Of a stretch of DNA of 64,000 nt, positions 42,900 to 51,021 are shown one piece after another. How positions within the stretch are numbered: the first letter of the stretch is position 1; every line of letters starts with the position of its first letter. A model generated the notes under the pieces. The model was not told the DNA's origin. It saw only the letters and a program-made list of their open reading frames with translations, and did not search any database. Origin of the DNA: Streptomyces sp. CB02058 (GTDB taxonomy: Bacteria > Actinomycetota > Actinomycetes > Streptomycetales > Streptomycetaceae); NCBI RefSeq assembly GCF_001905505.1, contig NZ_LIPG01000007.1, positions 186,001 to 250,000 of the forward strand, in the 5' to 3' direction. A program made the position numbers and the translations under genes.

Positions 42900-43169
42900 T
42901 CAGCCGTCCTGCCCGGCGGGAGTGGTGCGGGAGGGGCCCGGCGGGCGGGAGAGGCACGCCACGAGAGCCCGGCGGGCGTGGTCCACACCGGCCTCCGAAC
43001 GGGCCGCGTCCACCGGGTCCTCGGCCCGCGGGGCCTGGTCACGGCGCATGAGCAGGAGCGCGTCCCGGGCGGTGCCGGCCGACAGTGCGGTGGCCGCGCG
43101 GGGGTGCCGGACGGCGGCGAGAGCGTCGGACGAGAGATGAACCAGCGCCTGGTCGACGGGCAGCCAGCC
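42900..43169 (-). pseudogene. Cryptic coding segment without a start codon, about 89 codons
   Basis: Between the amylase and the IclR gene a minus-strand frame ends in TGA at 42900-42902 and has third-position G/C in about nine of ten codons. It reads GWLPVDQALVHLSSDALAAV, then RHPRAATALSAGTARDALLL and DPVDAARSEAGVDHARRALV. No ATG, GTG or TTG lies upstream in frame before the IclR stop, with which it shares frame. It may be a 5'-truncated gene, or start at a rare CTG (43163, with AAGGAG 10 nt upstream). I do not recognise the family. Confidence 0.45.
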
Positions 43170-43226
43170 CGTTCTCCTTCGGTGCGATGAGGGGCGCCGC
43201 CCCGCCGGAAGGCCGAGGGCGCGGGG

Positions 43227-43985
43227 TCAGGCGGGCGGCGACAGCAGGAGCGCGGCCCTGCGCAGTTCCACGGCGTGCTGGGCCAGTTCGGGTTCGCCGC
43301 CCCGGTCGGCCGGCATGGACGCCATCAAGGCGAGCCGGTCGCGCCAGCTGTTGCCTGCGAGCGGCACCGCGACGGCGTTCATCCCCCGGACCGACTCGCC
43401 GGCGCTGTCGGCGCGCCCGAGCGTACGGATGCGGGCCAGTTCGGCGAGCAGCTCGGTCCGGGAGGTGAGGGTGCGGCCGGTGACACCGGGCAGCAGCTCG
43501 TCCGGGTAGAGGGCGCAGACCTGTTCGGTGGTGAGCTGGGCGAGCAGCGCCTTGCCCGCCGATGTGGCGTGCGCGGGGTGGGCGCGGCCGGTCTCCAGGA
43601 CGGCGCGTACCGGGTGGGGCGATTCCCTGCCGTCCGTGATGATCACCTGAGCGCCGATGAGCGCGGCGGTGCTGACGGTCTCCCCGGTGGCGGCTGCTGC
43701 CGCGTCCAGCACCGGTTGGAGGCGTGCCCTGATCTCGGGGCCGTATCCGGCCGGGCGTCCCAGCGTGACGAGTTCGGGTCCCGCGGAGTAGCCCCGGCCC
43801 GAGGCGTCGCGGGTGGCGAAGCCACGCGCCTCCAGGGTGCTGAGCACCCGGTGCGCGGTGGACCGGGCCACGTCGAGCTCCCGGGCGGCGTCGGTGACCG
43901 ACAGGGTGTCATGGGTGAGGAAGAGCCGCATGAGGCGCAGTCCGGTGTCCAATGACTCGATGATGTAGCTCTTGGCGTCGGCCAC
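43227..43985 (-). CDS. IclR-family regulator 1
   Basis: The 252-residue regulator has an N-terminal winged helix (SLDTGLRLMRLFLTHDTLSVTDAARELDVARSTAHRVLSTLEARGF, residues 10-55) and the IclR effector domain with HATSAGKALLAQLT near residue 142. GTG 43985 is preferred because GAGAGGA lies just upstream; the ATG at 44006 would add seven residues. It is downstream of SDR 1 on the same strand with a 71-bp gap and probably governs the operators at 44863 and 44980. Confidence 0.88.
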   Translation of the reverse strand: MADAKSYIIESLDTGLRLMRLFLTHDTLSVTDAARELDVARSTAHRVLSTLEARGFATRDASGRGYSAGPELVTLGRPAGYGPEIRARLQPVLDAAAAATGETVSTAALIGAQVIITDGRESPHPVRAVLETGRAHPAHATSAGKALLAQLTTEQVCALYPDELLPGVTGRTLTSRTELLAELARIRTLGRADSAGESVRGMNAVAVPLAGNSWRDRLALMASMPADRGGEPELAQHAVELRRAALLLSPPA

Positions 43986-44056
43986 GGGATCCTCTCGGTA
44001 GTTCATGGGGTGCCGTGTTCATGGTGCGGCGCCCGGCCCCCATGATTCCGGGCCGG

Positions 44057-44827
44057 TCAGACGGCGGAGTAACCGCCGTCCACCACGAGCTCGGTGCCGG
44101 TGACGAAGCGCGACTCGTCCGAGGCCAGATAGAGCACCGCGTAGGCGATGTCCTCGGGCGTGCCGCGGTGGCCGACCGGGGTGTTGTCCAGCATCCGCTG
44201 CGCGTAGGCGGCGGCCTCGGGCGACGGGGCGGCGGAGAGCGACTTGCTCAACTCGGTCTCGATCGAGCCCGGATGCACGGAGTTCACCCGGATGTTCGAC
44301 GTGGCGTAGGTGGCGGCGTCCGCCTTGGTCATCAGCCTGACCGCGCCCTTGGCCGCGTGGTAGAGCGGGATATGGGCGCCGCCGACCAGGCCGTAGATGG
44401 ACGACATGTTGACGATGCTGCCGGAACGCTGCTCCAGCATGTGGCGCACCGCGTGCTTGGTGCACAGCCAGACGCCCTTGACGTCGACGTCGAAGAGGAG
44501 GTCGAACTCCTTCTCCTCGACCTCGTGCGAGGGCTTGATCGGTCCCGGCACGCCGGCGTTGTTGACCAGGATGTCGATCCGGCCGTAGGTGGCGGCGATG
44601 TCGTCGAACGCCGCGCGCACCGACGCCTCGTCGGTGACGTCCATCCGCCGGTAGGCGGCCGGACCGCCCTCGGCGGCGGTGGGTACGCCGTCGGCGGGAG
44701 CGAGGTCGGCCGCCACGACGGTGGCGCCCTCGGCGGTGAGGATCTTCCCGATCTCCGCCCCGATGCCCCGCGCGCCGCCGGTGATGACGGCGATCTTGCC
44801 CTGCACCCGTCCGCCTGCCATGTTCAT
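44057..44827 (-). CDS. Short-chain dehydrogenase/reductase 1
   Basis: The 256-residue SDR has the cofactor motif VITGGARGIGAEIG near residue 14, NNAG near 90, the catalytic Ser in IVNMSSIYGL and the YxxxK pair in YHAAKGAVRL near 158, and the C-terminal VTGTELVVDGGYSAV. Asp after the second strand (VVAADLAPAD) favours NAD. It is about half identical to SDR 2 at 48198, so the two may act on related alcohols or opposite enantiomers. GAGGAG precedes the ATG. Confidence 0.9.
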   Translation of the reverse strand: MNMAGGRVQGKIAVITGGARGIGAEIGKILTAEGATVVAADLAPADGVPTAAEGGPAAYRRMDVTDEASVRAAFDDIAATYGRIDILVNNAGVPGPIKPSHEVEEKEFDLLFDVDVKGVWLCTKHAVRHMLEQRSGSIVNMSSIYGLVGGAHIPLYHAAKGAVRLMTKADAATYATSNIRVNSVHPGSIETELSKSLSAAPSPEAAAYAQRMLDNTPVGHRGTPEDIAYAVLYLASDESRFVTGTELVVDGGYSAV

Positions 44828-44862
44828 CCGCTCCTCACTGCGCCTTCGACACCCACTTCATC

Positions 44863-44879
44863 GTCCCACTCTGAGGGAC
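44863..44879. promoter_or_regulatory. Imperfect palindrome, site 1 of the TGTCCC-GGGACA motif
   Basis: GTCCC and GGGAC (44863-44867 and 44875-44879) flank a partly symmetric 7-nt centre just upstream of the SDR 1 gene. It resembles the perfect site at 44980 and is a candidate second operator of IclR 1. Confidence 0.5.
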
Positions 44880-44979
44880 AGTATTGGAGCGGAAACCCGA
44901 AGGGCCGCATATCGATTTCCCCGATTGCTTCCATTCTCAAGATACATCCACCTCCCGAGGAGTAATGACTCCTGAATCT

Positions 44980-45000
44980 TTGTCCCTCCGAGAGGGACAA
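44980..45000. promoter_or_regulatory. Perfect 9+3+9 palindrome, likely IclR operator
   Basis: TTGTCCCTC and GAGGGACAA form perfect 9-bp arms around CGA. The site lies between the divergent SDR 1 and MHS transporter genes, 117 bp from the related site at 44863. Confidence 0.6.
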
Positions 45001-45060
45001 TCAGCGGAGACGTACACGTCGGGCGCGTACGGCGGGCGGGGCGGATCGCGGATCGGAAAG

Positions 45061-45078
45061 TTTCCCATTGGACGGAAT
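45061..45078 (+). promoter_or_regulatory. TTTCCCATTG-CGGAAT operator, copy 1
   Basis: The 18-mer TTTCCCATTGGACGGAAT carries TTCC/GGAA inverted ends, the style of IclR-family operators. It lies 98 bp upstream of the transporter ATG. A near-identical copy (17 of 18 positions) lies at 47791 before the second SDR operon. Confidence 0.6.
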
Positions 45079-45175
45079 GGCCGTATCGCGGCCCGTGTGA
45101 CGGCGGACACGCTCATCCGGCCATCGCATGCGAACCACACAGGAACTCTCTCCGCGAGCCGCGTTCGGAGGATCC

Positions 45176-46531
45176 ATGTCCGCGCACACCCACACCCCGA
45201 CCGCCACCCGTCCACCGGGCGGCCAGACCGCGCTGCCGCGAGCACAGCCCAGAAAAGCCGCGCTCGCCGCGTTCCTGGGCAGCATGCTCGAGTACTACGA
45301 CTTCTTCATCTACGGGTCTGCCGCCGCCCTGGTCTTCCCGACCCTCTTCTTCTCCTCGGGGAACCCGGCGGTGGGCACCGTCTCGGCCCTCGCCACCTTC
45401 GGCGTCGGCTACGCCGCGCGCCCGCTCGGGGGCATCATCCTCGGCCACTTCGGCGACAAGGTCGGCCGCAAGAAGGTCATGGTCTTCACGCTTCTCATGA
45501 TGGGCGTGTCGAGCCTGGCCGTCGGCCTGCTGCCCACCTACGAGCAGGTGGGCATCATCGCCCCGGTGCTGCTGGTGATCGCCCGTCTCGGCCAGGGCAT
45601 CTCGGCCGGCGGCGAGGCGGCGGGGGCCAGCACCCTCACCCTGGAGCATTCGCCCGAGGGGCGCAGGGGCTTCTTCACCAGCTTCGCGATGTCCGGCACC
45701 ATGGCGGGCATCCTGCTGGCCAACTTCGTGTTCATCCCGGTGGCCGCCCTCCCCGAGGACCAGTTGATGTCCTGGGGCTGGCGGGTGCCCTTCTGGCTCT
45801 CCATCGTCATGATCGTGCTCGCCTACGTCGTGCGCAGGCGGCTGGACGAGACGCCGGTCTTCGTGGCCGAGGCGGACGCCGAGGAGCTGCGGCCGCTGCC
45901 GCTGGCCCATCTCTTCCGCACCCAGTGGGCCGATGTCGTCAAGGTCATGTTCGCCTCGCTCTTCGCCGTGTTCCAGACGGTCTTCATGGTGTTCGGCCTG
46001 GCGTACGCCACGTCGGACGCCGTCGGTCTCGAACGGTCGACCATGCTCTGGGTGTCCGTGGCCGCGAACGCGGTCGCGGTGGTGGCCGTGCCCGCGTCGG
46101 CCGCGCTCTCCGACCGGGTGGGCCGCAGGCCTGTGTGGATCACGTCCGCGCTGAGCTGTGCGGTCCTGGTCTGCGTCTACTTCTGGGCGGTGTCCACCGG
46201 GAGCATCCCCCTGATCGTCGTGGCCGCCGTCCTGCTCAACGGCTTCGCCTACTCGGGGATGAACGGCCTCTGGCCCGCGTACTTCTCGGAGCTGTTCGCC
46301 GCCCGTGTGCGCTACTCCGGCTTCGCGACCGGCAGCCAGTTCGGTTTTCTGCTCGCGGGGTTCGCCCCGGCCATCGGATTCGCGATCATGGGGGACGGCG
46401 TCACCGGCTGGATCCCCGTCGCGGTCTTCGCCGCGGCATGCGGTCTGGTCTCCGCGGTCGCGGTCCTCACCGCGCGTGAGACCCACAAGGTGCCGCTGGC
46501 CGAGCTGGGCAAGCCGCTCCCCCGCCGCTGA
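45176..46531 (+). CDS. MFS metabolite:H+ symporter (MHS family)
   Basis: The 451-residue carrier has the MHS signature: AALAAFLGSMLEYYDFFIYGSAAALVFPTLFF at helix 1 (residues 28-59), GYAARPLGGIILGHFGDKVGRKKVMV with the motif A loop, and ARLGQGISAGGEAAGASTLTLEHSPEGRRGFF. MHS members import dicarboxylates, shikimate, betaines or aromatic acids with protons. GGAGG precedes the ATG at 45176. Together with the SDRs and the KSTD-like flavoprotein it probably imports the island's substrate. Confidence 0.9.
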   Translation: MSAHTHTPTATRPPGGQTALPRAQPRKAALAAFLGSMLEYYDFFIYGSAAALVFPTLFFSSGNPAVGTVSALATFGVGYAARPLGGIILGHFGDKVGRKKVMVFTLLMMGVSSLAVGLLPTYEQVGIIAPVLLVIARLGQGISAGGEAAGASTLTLEHSPEGRRGFFTSFAMSGTMAGILLANFVFIPVAALPEDQLMSWGWRVPFWLSIVMIVLAYVVRRRLDETPVFVAEADAEELRPLPLAHLFRTQWADVVKVMFASLFAVFQTVFMVFGLAYATSDAVGLERSTMLWVSVAANAVAVVAVPASAALSDRVGRRPVWITSALSCAVLVCVYFWAVSTGSIPLIVVAAVLLNGFAYSGMNGLWPAYFSELFAARVRYSGFATGSQFGFLLAGFAPAIGFAIMGDGVTGWIPVAVFAAACGLVSAVAVLTARETHKVPLAELGKPLPRR

Positions 46532-46574
46532 GCGGGCCGGCGGGCCCGCGTCCGTACACGAGGAAGGAACCGGT

Positions 46575-46868
46575 ATGCCGGTCTTCGCTGTCATCTACAC
46601 CTACACCGACGACACCGCGGGGCGCGACGAGCACCGCCCCGCGCACAGGGAGTACCTGGGAGGTCTCGGTGACCGGGGCATCAACCTCTGCTCGGGGCCG
46701 TTCGGCCCGGAGGAGGCCCCCGGTGCGCTCCTCCTGCTCCGCGCCGGCACCAGGGACGAGGCGCTCGGGCTCACCGACGACGACCCGTTCCGGCTCAACG
46801 GCCTGGTGAGCGAGGTCACCGCACGGGAGTGGACCCCCGTGCTGGGCCGGCTGGCCTCGCAGATCTGA
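46575..46868 (+). CDS. YciI-like protein
   Basis: The 97-residue protein fits the YciI/dimeric alpha-beta barrel family: MPVFAVIYTYTD, a conserved RPAHREYLGGLGDRGINLCSGPFG with the His-Asp/Glu pair seen in YciI enzymes, and DDPFRLNGLVSEVTAREWTPVLG. Relatives include chlorohydroquinone dehydrochlorinase and muconolactone isomerase-like proteins. It follows the transporter by 43 bp with GAGGAAGGA as ribosome site, so it probably works on an intermediate of the same pathway. Confidence 0.85.
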   Translation: MPVFAVIYTYTDDTAGRDEHRPAHREYLGGLGDRGINLCSGPFGPEEAPGALLLLRAGTRDEALGLTDDDPFRLNGLVSEVTAREWTPVLGRLASQI

Positions 46869-46900
46869 GAACAGCCGCACAGTCCCGCACGGAGGACCCA

Positions 46901-46931
46901 GGTCACCGCGGACCCACGGCTCGCGGTGACC
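46901..46931 (+). terminator. Terminator after the yciI-like gene
   Basis: A perfect 10-bp stem (GGTCACCGCG with its complement) and 11-nt loop lies 32 bp past the stop and just upstream of a TACCGT -10-like box (46936-46941) for the next gene. Confidence 0.6.
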
Positions 46932-46976
46932 GGGCTACCGTGAAAAGTGCCAGTCCGGAACAGAAGGTGACCGTTC

Positions 46977-47801
46977 ATGGCCAGGTCGAACGCCGGTGAG
47001 TCGGTGCTCACCCGCGCGATGCGCATCCTGCGGCTGTTCACGTCCAGCTCGCCCACGCTCACCGTGTCGGAGATCGCCCGCCGGGCCGGTCTCCCGGTGG
47101 CGACCGCCCACCGGCTCGTCAACGAGCTGGTCGAGCTCGGGGCGCTCGACCGCGTCGAGGGCAGACAGGTACGCATGGGCTACCAGCTCTGGGAGCTCGC
47201 GTCCCGCTCGTCCCGGGCCCTCGATCTTCGCGAGGTCGCCATGCCGTTCATGGAGGACCTCCAGACCGTGGTGCGTCAGCACACCCAGATCGGTGTGCTG
47301 GAAGGCACCGACGTGCTGTACCTGGAACGGCTGTCGGCCAGGGGCGCCGTGCAGAACATCACCAGGATCGCCGGCCGGCTGCCGATCCACGCCACGTCGG
47401 CCGGGCTCGTGCTCCTCGCCCACAGCCCCCTGGAGCTCCAGGAGGAGGTGCTCTCCCAGCCGCTGCCCCGCTACACGCCCCGGACCGTCACCGATCCGGC
47501 GCAACTGCGCTCCCTGCTGGCACAGGTGCGCCGCGAGGGGTTCGTGGTGGCCACCCGCATGATCAGTCAGGCCGGCACGGGCGTGGCCGTCCCGGTGCGG
47601 GGTGAGGACGGCGAGGTGGTGGCGGCGCTCTCCGTCGTCATCCCGGCCGCCGACCCCCATCCCCGGGCCCCCGTCCCCGCGTTGCAGGCGGCGGGCCGCG
47701 GTATCTCGCGCGCCATGGGCGCTCCCGCCGTGGACGAGGACGTACTGCGCAGCCACGGCCCCCGGCTCCCGGGCGACGGCCGGCAGCGCTTTTCCCATTG
47801 A
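46977..47801 (+). CDS. IclR-family regulator 2
   Basis: The 274-residue protein has an N-terminal winged helix (SVLTRAMRILRLFTSSSPTLTVSEIARRAGLPVATAHRLVNELVELGAL, residues 9-57) and an IclR effector domain (IHATSAGLVLLAHSPLELQEEVL and RMISQAGTGVAVPVRGEDGEVVAALSVV). AAGGTGA precedes the ATG. The likely target motif overlaps its own stop codon at 47791, ahead of the SDR 2 operon, and recurs before the MHS transporter. Confidence 0.9.
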   Translation: MARSNAGESVLTRAMRILRLFTSSSPTLTVSEIARRAGLPVATAHRLVNELVELGALDRVEGRQVRMGYQLWELASRSSRALDLREVAMPFMEDLQTVVRQHTQIGVLEGTDVLYLERLSARGAVQNITRIAGRLPIHATSAGLVLLAHSPLELQEEVLSQPLPRYTPRTVTDPAQLRSLLAQVRREGFVVATRMISQAGTGVAVPVRGEDGEVVAALSVVIPAADPHPRAPVPALQAAGRGISRAMGAPAVDEDVLRSHGPRLPGDGRQRFSH

Positions 47802-47808
47802 GCGGAAT
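47791..47808 (+). promoter_or_regulatory. TTTCCCATTG-CGGAAT operator, copy 2
   Basis: TTTCCCATTGAGCGGAAT overlaps the last codons of the IclR 2 gene and faces the SDR 2/flavoprotein operon. It matches copy 1 at 45061 in 17 of 18 positions, so both units should share one regulator, most simply IclR 2. Confidence 0.6.
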
Positions 47809-48000
47809 GTGTGTTGTGGGCCACCCCCACCGCACCGCACGCTGATCACACCGATCACCGGCCCCGCACCGGGGCCGACGAGCGGAGCGCGCAGGCGAGT
47901 CGAGGGCCCCGTCCGATGTTCCGGGGTCTCGTGGCCGGCTCCTCCACCGCGTGGACGGGACTTCGGTCGGCTCCCGCGCACGCATTCGCCCGCGTACCAC

Positions 48001-48168
48001 TTACGCCAGGACGAACAACCGCCGCTCGGCGAACTCGGCCCGGTCACGGGCTCCGTGACCGGGCGCGCCTTCCTGGCCGAGAACTGCACCGGACGGCCCA
48101 TGGCCCTCACCAACCCGGAGTCGGGCGCCGCCGAAGCGCTCCGGCTCACCGCGGCACGCACCCCGTGA
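48001..48168 (+). pseudogene. Possible 3' remnant of a lost gene
   Basis: A frame ending in TGA at 48166-48168, 29 bp before the SDR 2 start, has very strong third-position G/C bias over about 50 codons. It reads GELGPVTGSVTGRAFLAENC then TGRPMALTNPESGAAEALRL. No start codon or ribosome site is present and upstream sequence in frame loses coding bias. I do not recognise the family; it looks like a truncated gene left between IclR 2 and SDR 2. Confidence 0.35.
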
Positions 48169-48197
48169 CCCGCGAGGACCGAACGAGAGGTACCCGT

Positions 48198-48968
48198 ATG
48201 AACACCGATCGGCAGCACACGGGACGCGTCGCCGGCAAGGTCGCCGTCGTCACCGGTGGCAGCGGCGACCTCGGAGCAGCCGTCGTCCGCATGCTCAGCG
48301 CGCACGGCGCCCGGGTCGCGAACCTCGACCGCACACCGCCGCCGGCCCCCTGGGACAGCGAGTCGGTGGCCGACTGGACCCTCGACATCACCGACGCCGC
48401 GCAGGTCGAGGACACCGTACGCCAGGTGACGGAACGATTCGGCCCCCCGGACGTCCTGGTCAACGGCGCAGGCATCCTGGGGCGGCCGGCTCCTTCGCAC
48501 GAGTCGACGGAGGAGGAGTTCGACGCCGTCATCGGGGTCAACCTCAAGGGCACCTGGCTGCTCACCAAGTACGTCGTGCCGCACATGATCGAGCGGGGGC
48601 GCGGCAGCATCGTCAACTTCTCCTCGATCCACGGCCTGACGGGCGGCGGCAACGTGCCGCTCTACCACGCGTCCAAGGGCGCCGTACGGCTGCTGAGCAA
48701 GTCGGACGCCGTGGTGTACGGCCCGCACGGAATCCGGGTGAACTCCGTCCACCCCGGCTCCATGCGCACGCGGATGAGCCGTTCCTCGGCCGAGCGCAGC
48801 CCGCTCGGCGCCGAGGAGTACTACCGCCTGCTGGTCGAGGGCAACCCGATCGCACGCCAGGGCGAACCGGACGAGATCGCGTACGGCGTGCTCTACCTGG
48901 CTTCCGACGAGTCGTCGTTCACGACGGGCACCGAGCTCGTCATCGACGGCGGCTACACCGCCCACTGA
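48198..48968 (+). CDS. Short-chain dehydrogenase/reductase 2
   Basis: The 256-residue SDR shows VVTGGSGDLGAAVVRML (cofactor loop), VNGAG in place of NNAG, catalytic Ser in IVNFSSIHGL, YHASKGAVRL and FTTGTELVIDGGYTAH. It is paralogous to SDR 1, with matching phrases such as RVNSVHPGS and YLASDES. GAGAGG lies 7 nt before the ATG. The KSTD-like flavoprotein gene follows after 26 bp, so it probably oxidises an alcohol to the ketone used by that enzyme. Confidence 0.9.
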   Translation: MNTDRQHTGRVAGKVAVVTGGSGDLGAAVVRMLSAHGARVANLDRTPPPAPWDSESVADWTLDITDAAQVEDTVRQVTERFGPPDVLVNGAGILGRPAPSHESTEEEFDAVIGVNLKGTWLLTKYVVPHMIERGRGSIVNFSSIHGLTGGGNVPLYHASKGAVRLLSKSDAVVYGPHGIRVNSVHPGSMRTRMSRSSAERSPLGAEEYYRLLVEGNPIARQGEPDEIAYGVLYLASDESSFTTGTELVIDGGYTAH

Positions 48969-48994
48969 GTTCCGAGCCGCGAAAGTTGGACATC

Positions 48995-50734
48995 ATGAGT
49001 GACAAGACCTACGAGTACGACGTCCTCGTCATCGGTTCCGGCGCCGCCGGGATCTCGGCCGCCCTCAAGGCGAAGCAGCAGGGCCTGGACGTGCTGGTCG
49101 TCGACAAGGAACCGTATCTGGGCGGGACGACGGCCGTCTCCGGCGGCTGGCTCTGGGTGCCGGGCAACAAGCAGGGCGTCGCCGAGGGAGACACCCGCGA
49201 GGAGGCCGAGACCTACATCAGGGCCCTCGCGGGTGAGTCCTACGATCCGGACGCGGTCGGCACCTTCCTCGACCTGGTGCCCGAGGCGCTCGACTTCTTC
49301 GAGAACGACGCGGATGTCGAGTTCCACTACCCGGAGACGGCACCCGACTACCAGATGGACACCCCGGGCGCCCGGAAGTCGGGCCGGGCCCTGACGGTGA
49401 AGAAGGCCGACGGCCGGATGCTGAAGAAGAACCGGCTGCGCGTCCAGCCGTACCTCCACACGTACACCGTGTTCGGCTACATGCCGGAGATCGGCCCGGA
49501 CATCGCGACCTTCATCAAGGCCAACCGGTCCGCCAAGGCCTTCCTCTACGTCACGAAGCGCCTGGTCAGGACCTGGGCCGAACGCGGTCTGTTCCGGCGC
49601 GCGTTCACCCGGACCAACGGCAACGCGCTGATGACCCGCATGCTGGCGAGCGCGGGAGCGATGGACATCCCGATGTGGACCGACACCCGGGTCACCGAGG
49701 TCCTGAAGGGCGAGGACGGCGTGGTGAACGGCGCGGTGATCACGGGCCCGCGGTCGGGCACGGTCCGCGCGAGGTACGGCGTCGTCATCGCGGCCGGCGG
49801 CTTCTCGGGGAACGCCAGGCTGCGCACCCAGGCCTTCGGGCACGACCCGCGCGGCGACAACCACTTCACGCCGACCATCGGCCACCAGGGGGACAGCTAC
49901 TTCCTGGCCGAACCGCACGGCGGTGTGCTCGACACCCGGCCGCACCAGCCCGCCTCCTGGGGGCCGGTCACCGTCTGGAAGAACCTGCGCGGCCAGGACC
50001 GGATCTTCCCGCATCTGCGCGCCTTCGGCCTGCCCGGGCTGATCGCGGTCAACCGCAAGGGCGAGCGGTTCGCCAACGAGTCGTACTCGTACCACGACTT
50101 CGGGGTGGAGATGATCAAGGAGGACGCGGGCGAGCGGGACACCTTCGGCTGGATCGTCGCCGACAGGAAGGCGATGCACACCTACGGCATCGGGTACGCC
50201 AAGCCCTGGCCGCTGCCTGCCTGGTACTACAAGAAGGTCGGCTACCTGGTCCAGGGCTCATCGGTGGCGGAGCTCGCCGCGAAGATCGATGTGCCCGCCA
50301 CGGCGCTGAGGGAGACCCTGGAGGAGTTCAACGCGGATGCCGCCCTGGGGCGGGACGTGAAGTTCAGGCGCGGCTCGAACTGGTTCCACCACTTCAAGGG
50401 CGACATGGAGCACAAGCCCAACCCCAACCTCGCACCCATCGACAAGGCCCCCTACTACGCCGTGAAGATCCAGATGGGCGACCTCGGCACCTACGCGGGA
50501 CTCTCGGTGAACGGCCGGAGCGAGGTCATGGCCTCCACGGGCGAGGGCGTACCCGGCCTGTACGCCGTCGGTACGGCCGCCGTCAGTGTCTTCGGCGGCG
50601 GTTACCCGGGATACGGCGCGAACATCGGCCCCGCCATGGTCTTCGGCTACCAGGTCGGCCGGGACATCGCGGCGCACGCCGCCGAGCGCACGGGCGGGCT
50701 CCAGCCGGCCGCGAGCCGGAACGGCGAGGGCTGA
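48995..50734 (+). CDS. 3-Ketosteroid delta1-dehydrogenase-like flavoprotein
   Basis: The 579-residue protein has the FAD site DVLVIGSGAAGISAALKAKQQGLDVLVVDKEPYLGGTTAVSGGWLWVPGN (residues 8-57) with the GGTTAxSGG signature of this family. The C-terminal motif GGGYPGYGANIGPAMVFGYQVGRDIA keeps the Tyr-Pro-Gly-x-Gly catalytic stretch of 3-ketosteroid delta1-dehydrogenases. Such enzymes desaturate next to a ketone. No steroid genes are near, so the substrate may be a smaller cyclic ketone. ATG 48995 is preferred to TTG 48986. Confidence 0.85.
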   Translation: MSDKTYEYDVLVIGSGAAGISAALKAKQQGLDVLVVDKEPYLGGTTAVSGGWLWVPGNKQGVAEGDTREEAETYIRALAGESYDPDAVGTFLDLVPEALDFFENDADVEFHYPETAPDYQMDTPGARKSGRALTVKKADGRMLKKNRLRVQPYLHTYTVFGYMPEIGPDIATFIKANRSAKAFLYVTKRLVRTWAERGLFRRAFTRTNGNALMTRMLASAGAMDIPMWTDTRVTEVLKGEDGVVNGAVITGPRSGTVRARYGVVIAAGGFSGNARLRTQAFGHDPRGDNHFTPTIGHQGDSYFLAEPHGGVLDTRPHQPASWGPVTVWKNLRGQDRIFPHLRAFGLPGLIAVNRKGERFANESYSYHDFGVEMIKEDAGERDTFGWIVADRKAMHTYGIGYAKPWPLPAWYYKKVGYLVQGSSVAELAAKIDVPATALRETLEEFNADAALGRDVKFRRGSNWFHHFKGDMEHKPNPNLAPIDKAPYYAVKIQMGDLGTYAGLSVNGRSEVMASTGEGVPGLYAVGTAAVSVFGGGYPGYGANIGPAMVFGYQVGRDIAAHAAERTGGLQPAASRNGEG

Positions 50735-50883
50735 GACCGCACGGGGCGAGGAACTGCGGCAGCCGGGGCACCGGCCCGGGACGGACGCGGCCACGTGCCC
50801 CAGGGGCCCACGGACGGAGGAATCACAGCGCTCCCACAGGTGTCTCCCTCGTCCCTGACAGGCTGCCTTCCTACCGTCGGACC

Positions 50884-51012
50884 ATGAGCGGACACCACCC
50901 AGGCCAGCGGATCACCCGACGCCGTGCCCTCGCGATCCCCGGTGGCACGGCGGTCGCCCCGTGCGGCGCCGTCTCCCCGTCCGCGGCTTCTCCTTCCGCG
51001 GCGTCCCGGTAG
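50884..51012 (+). pseudogene. 42-residue Tat-signal-like ORF, probably truncated
   Basis: The short frame reads QRITRRRALAIPGGTAVAPC, a twin-arginine-like start, then AVSPSAASPSAAS and stops. It looks like the signal peptide of a secreted protein whose mature part is missing. TACCGT (50872-50877) ends 6 nt before the ATG, so it could be transcribed leaderless. It sits 10 bp before the CitG-like gene. Confidence 0.35.
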
Positions 51013-51021
51013 GCCCGGGGC

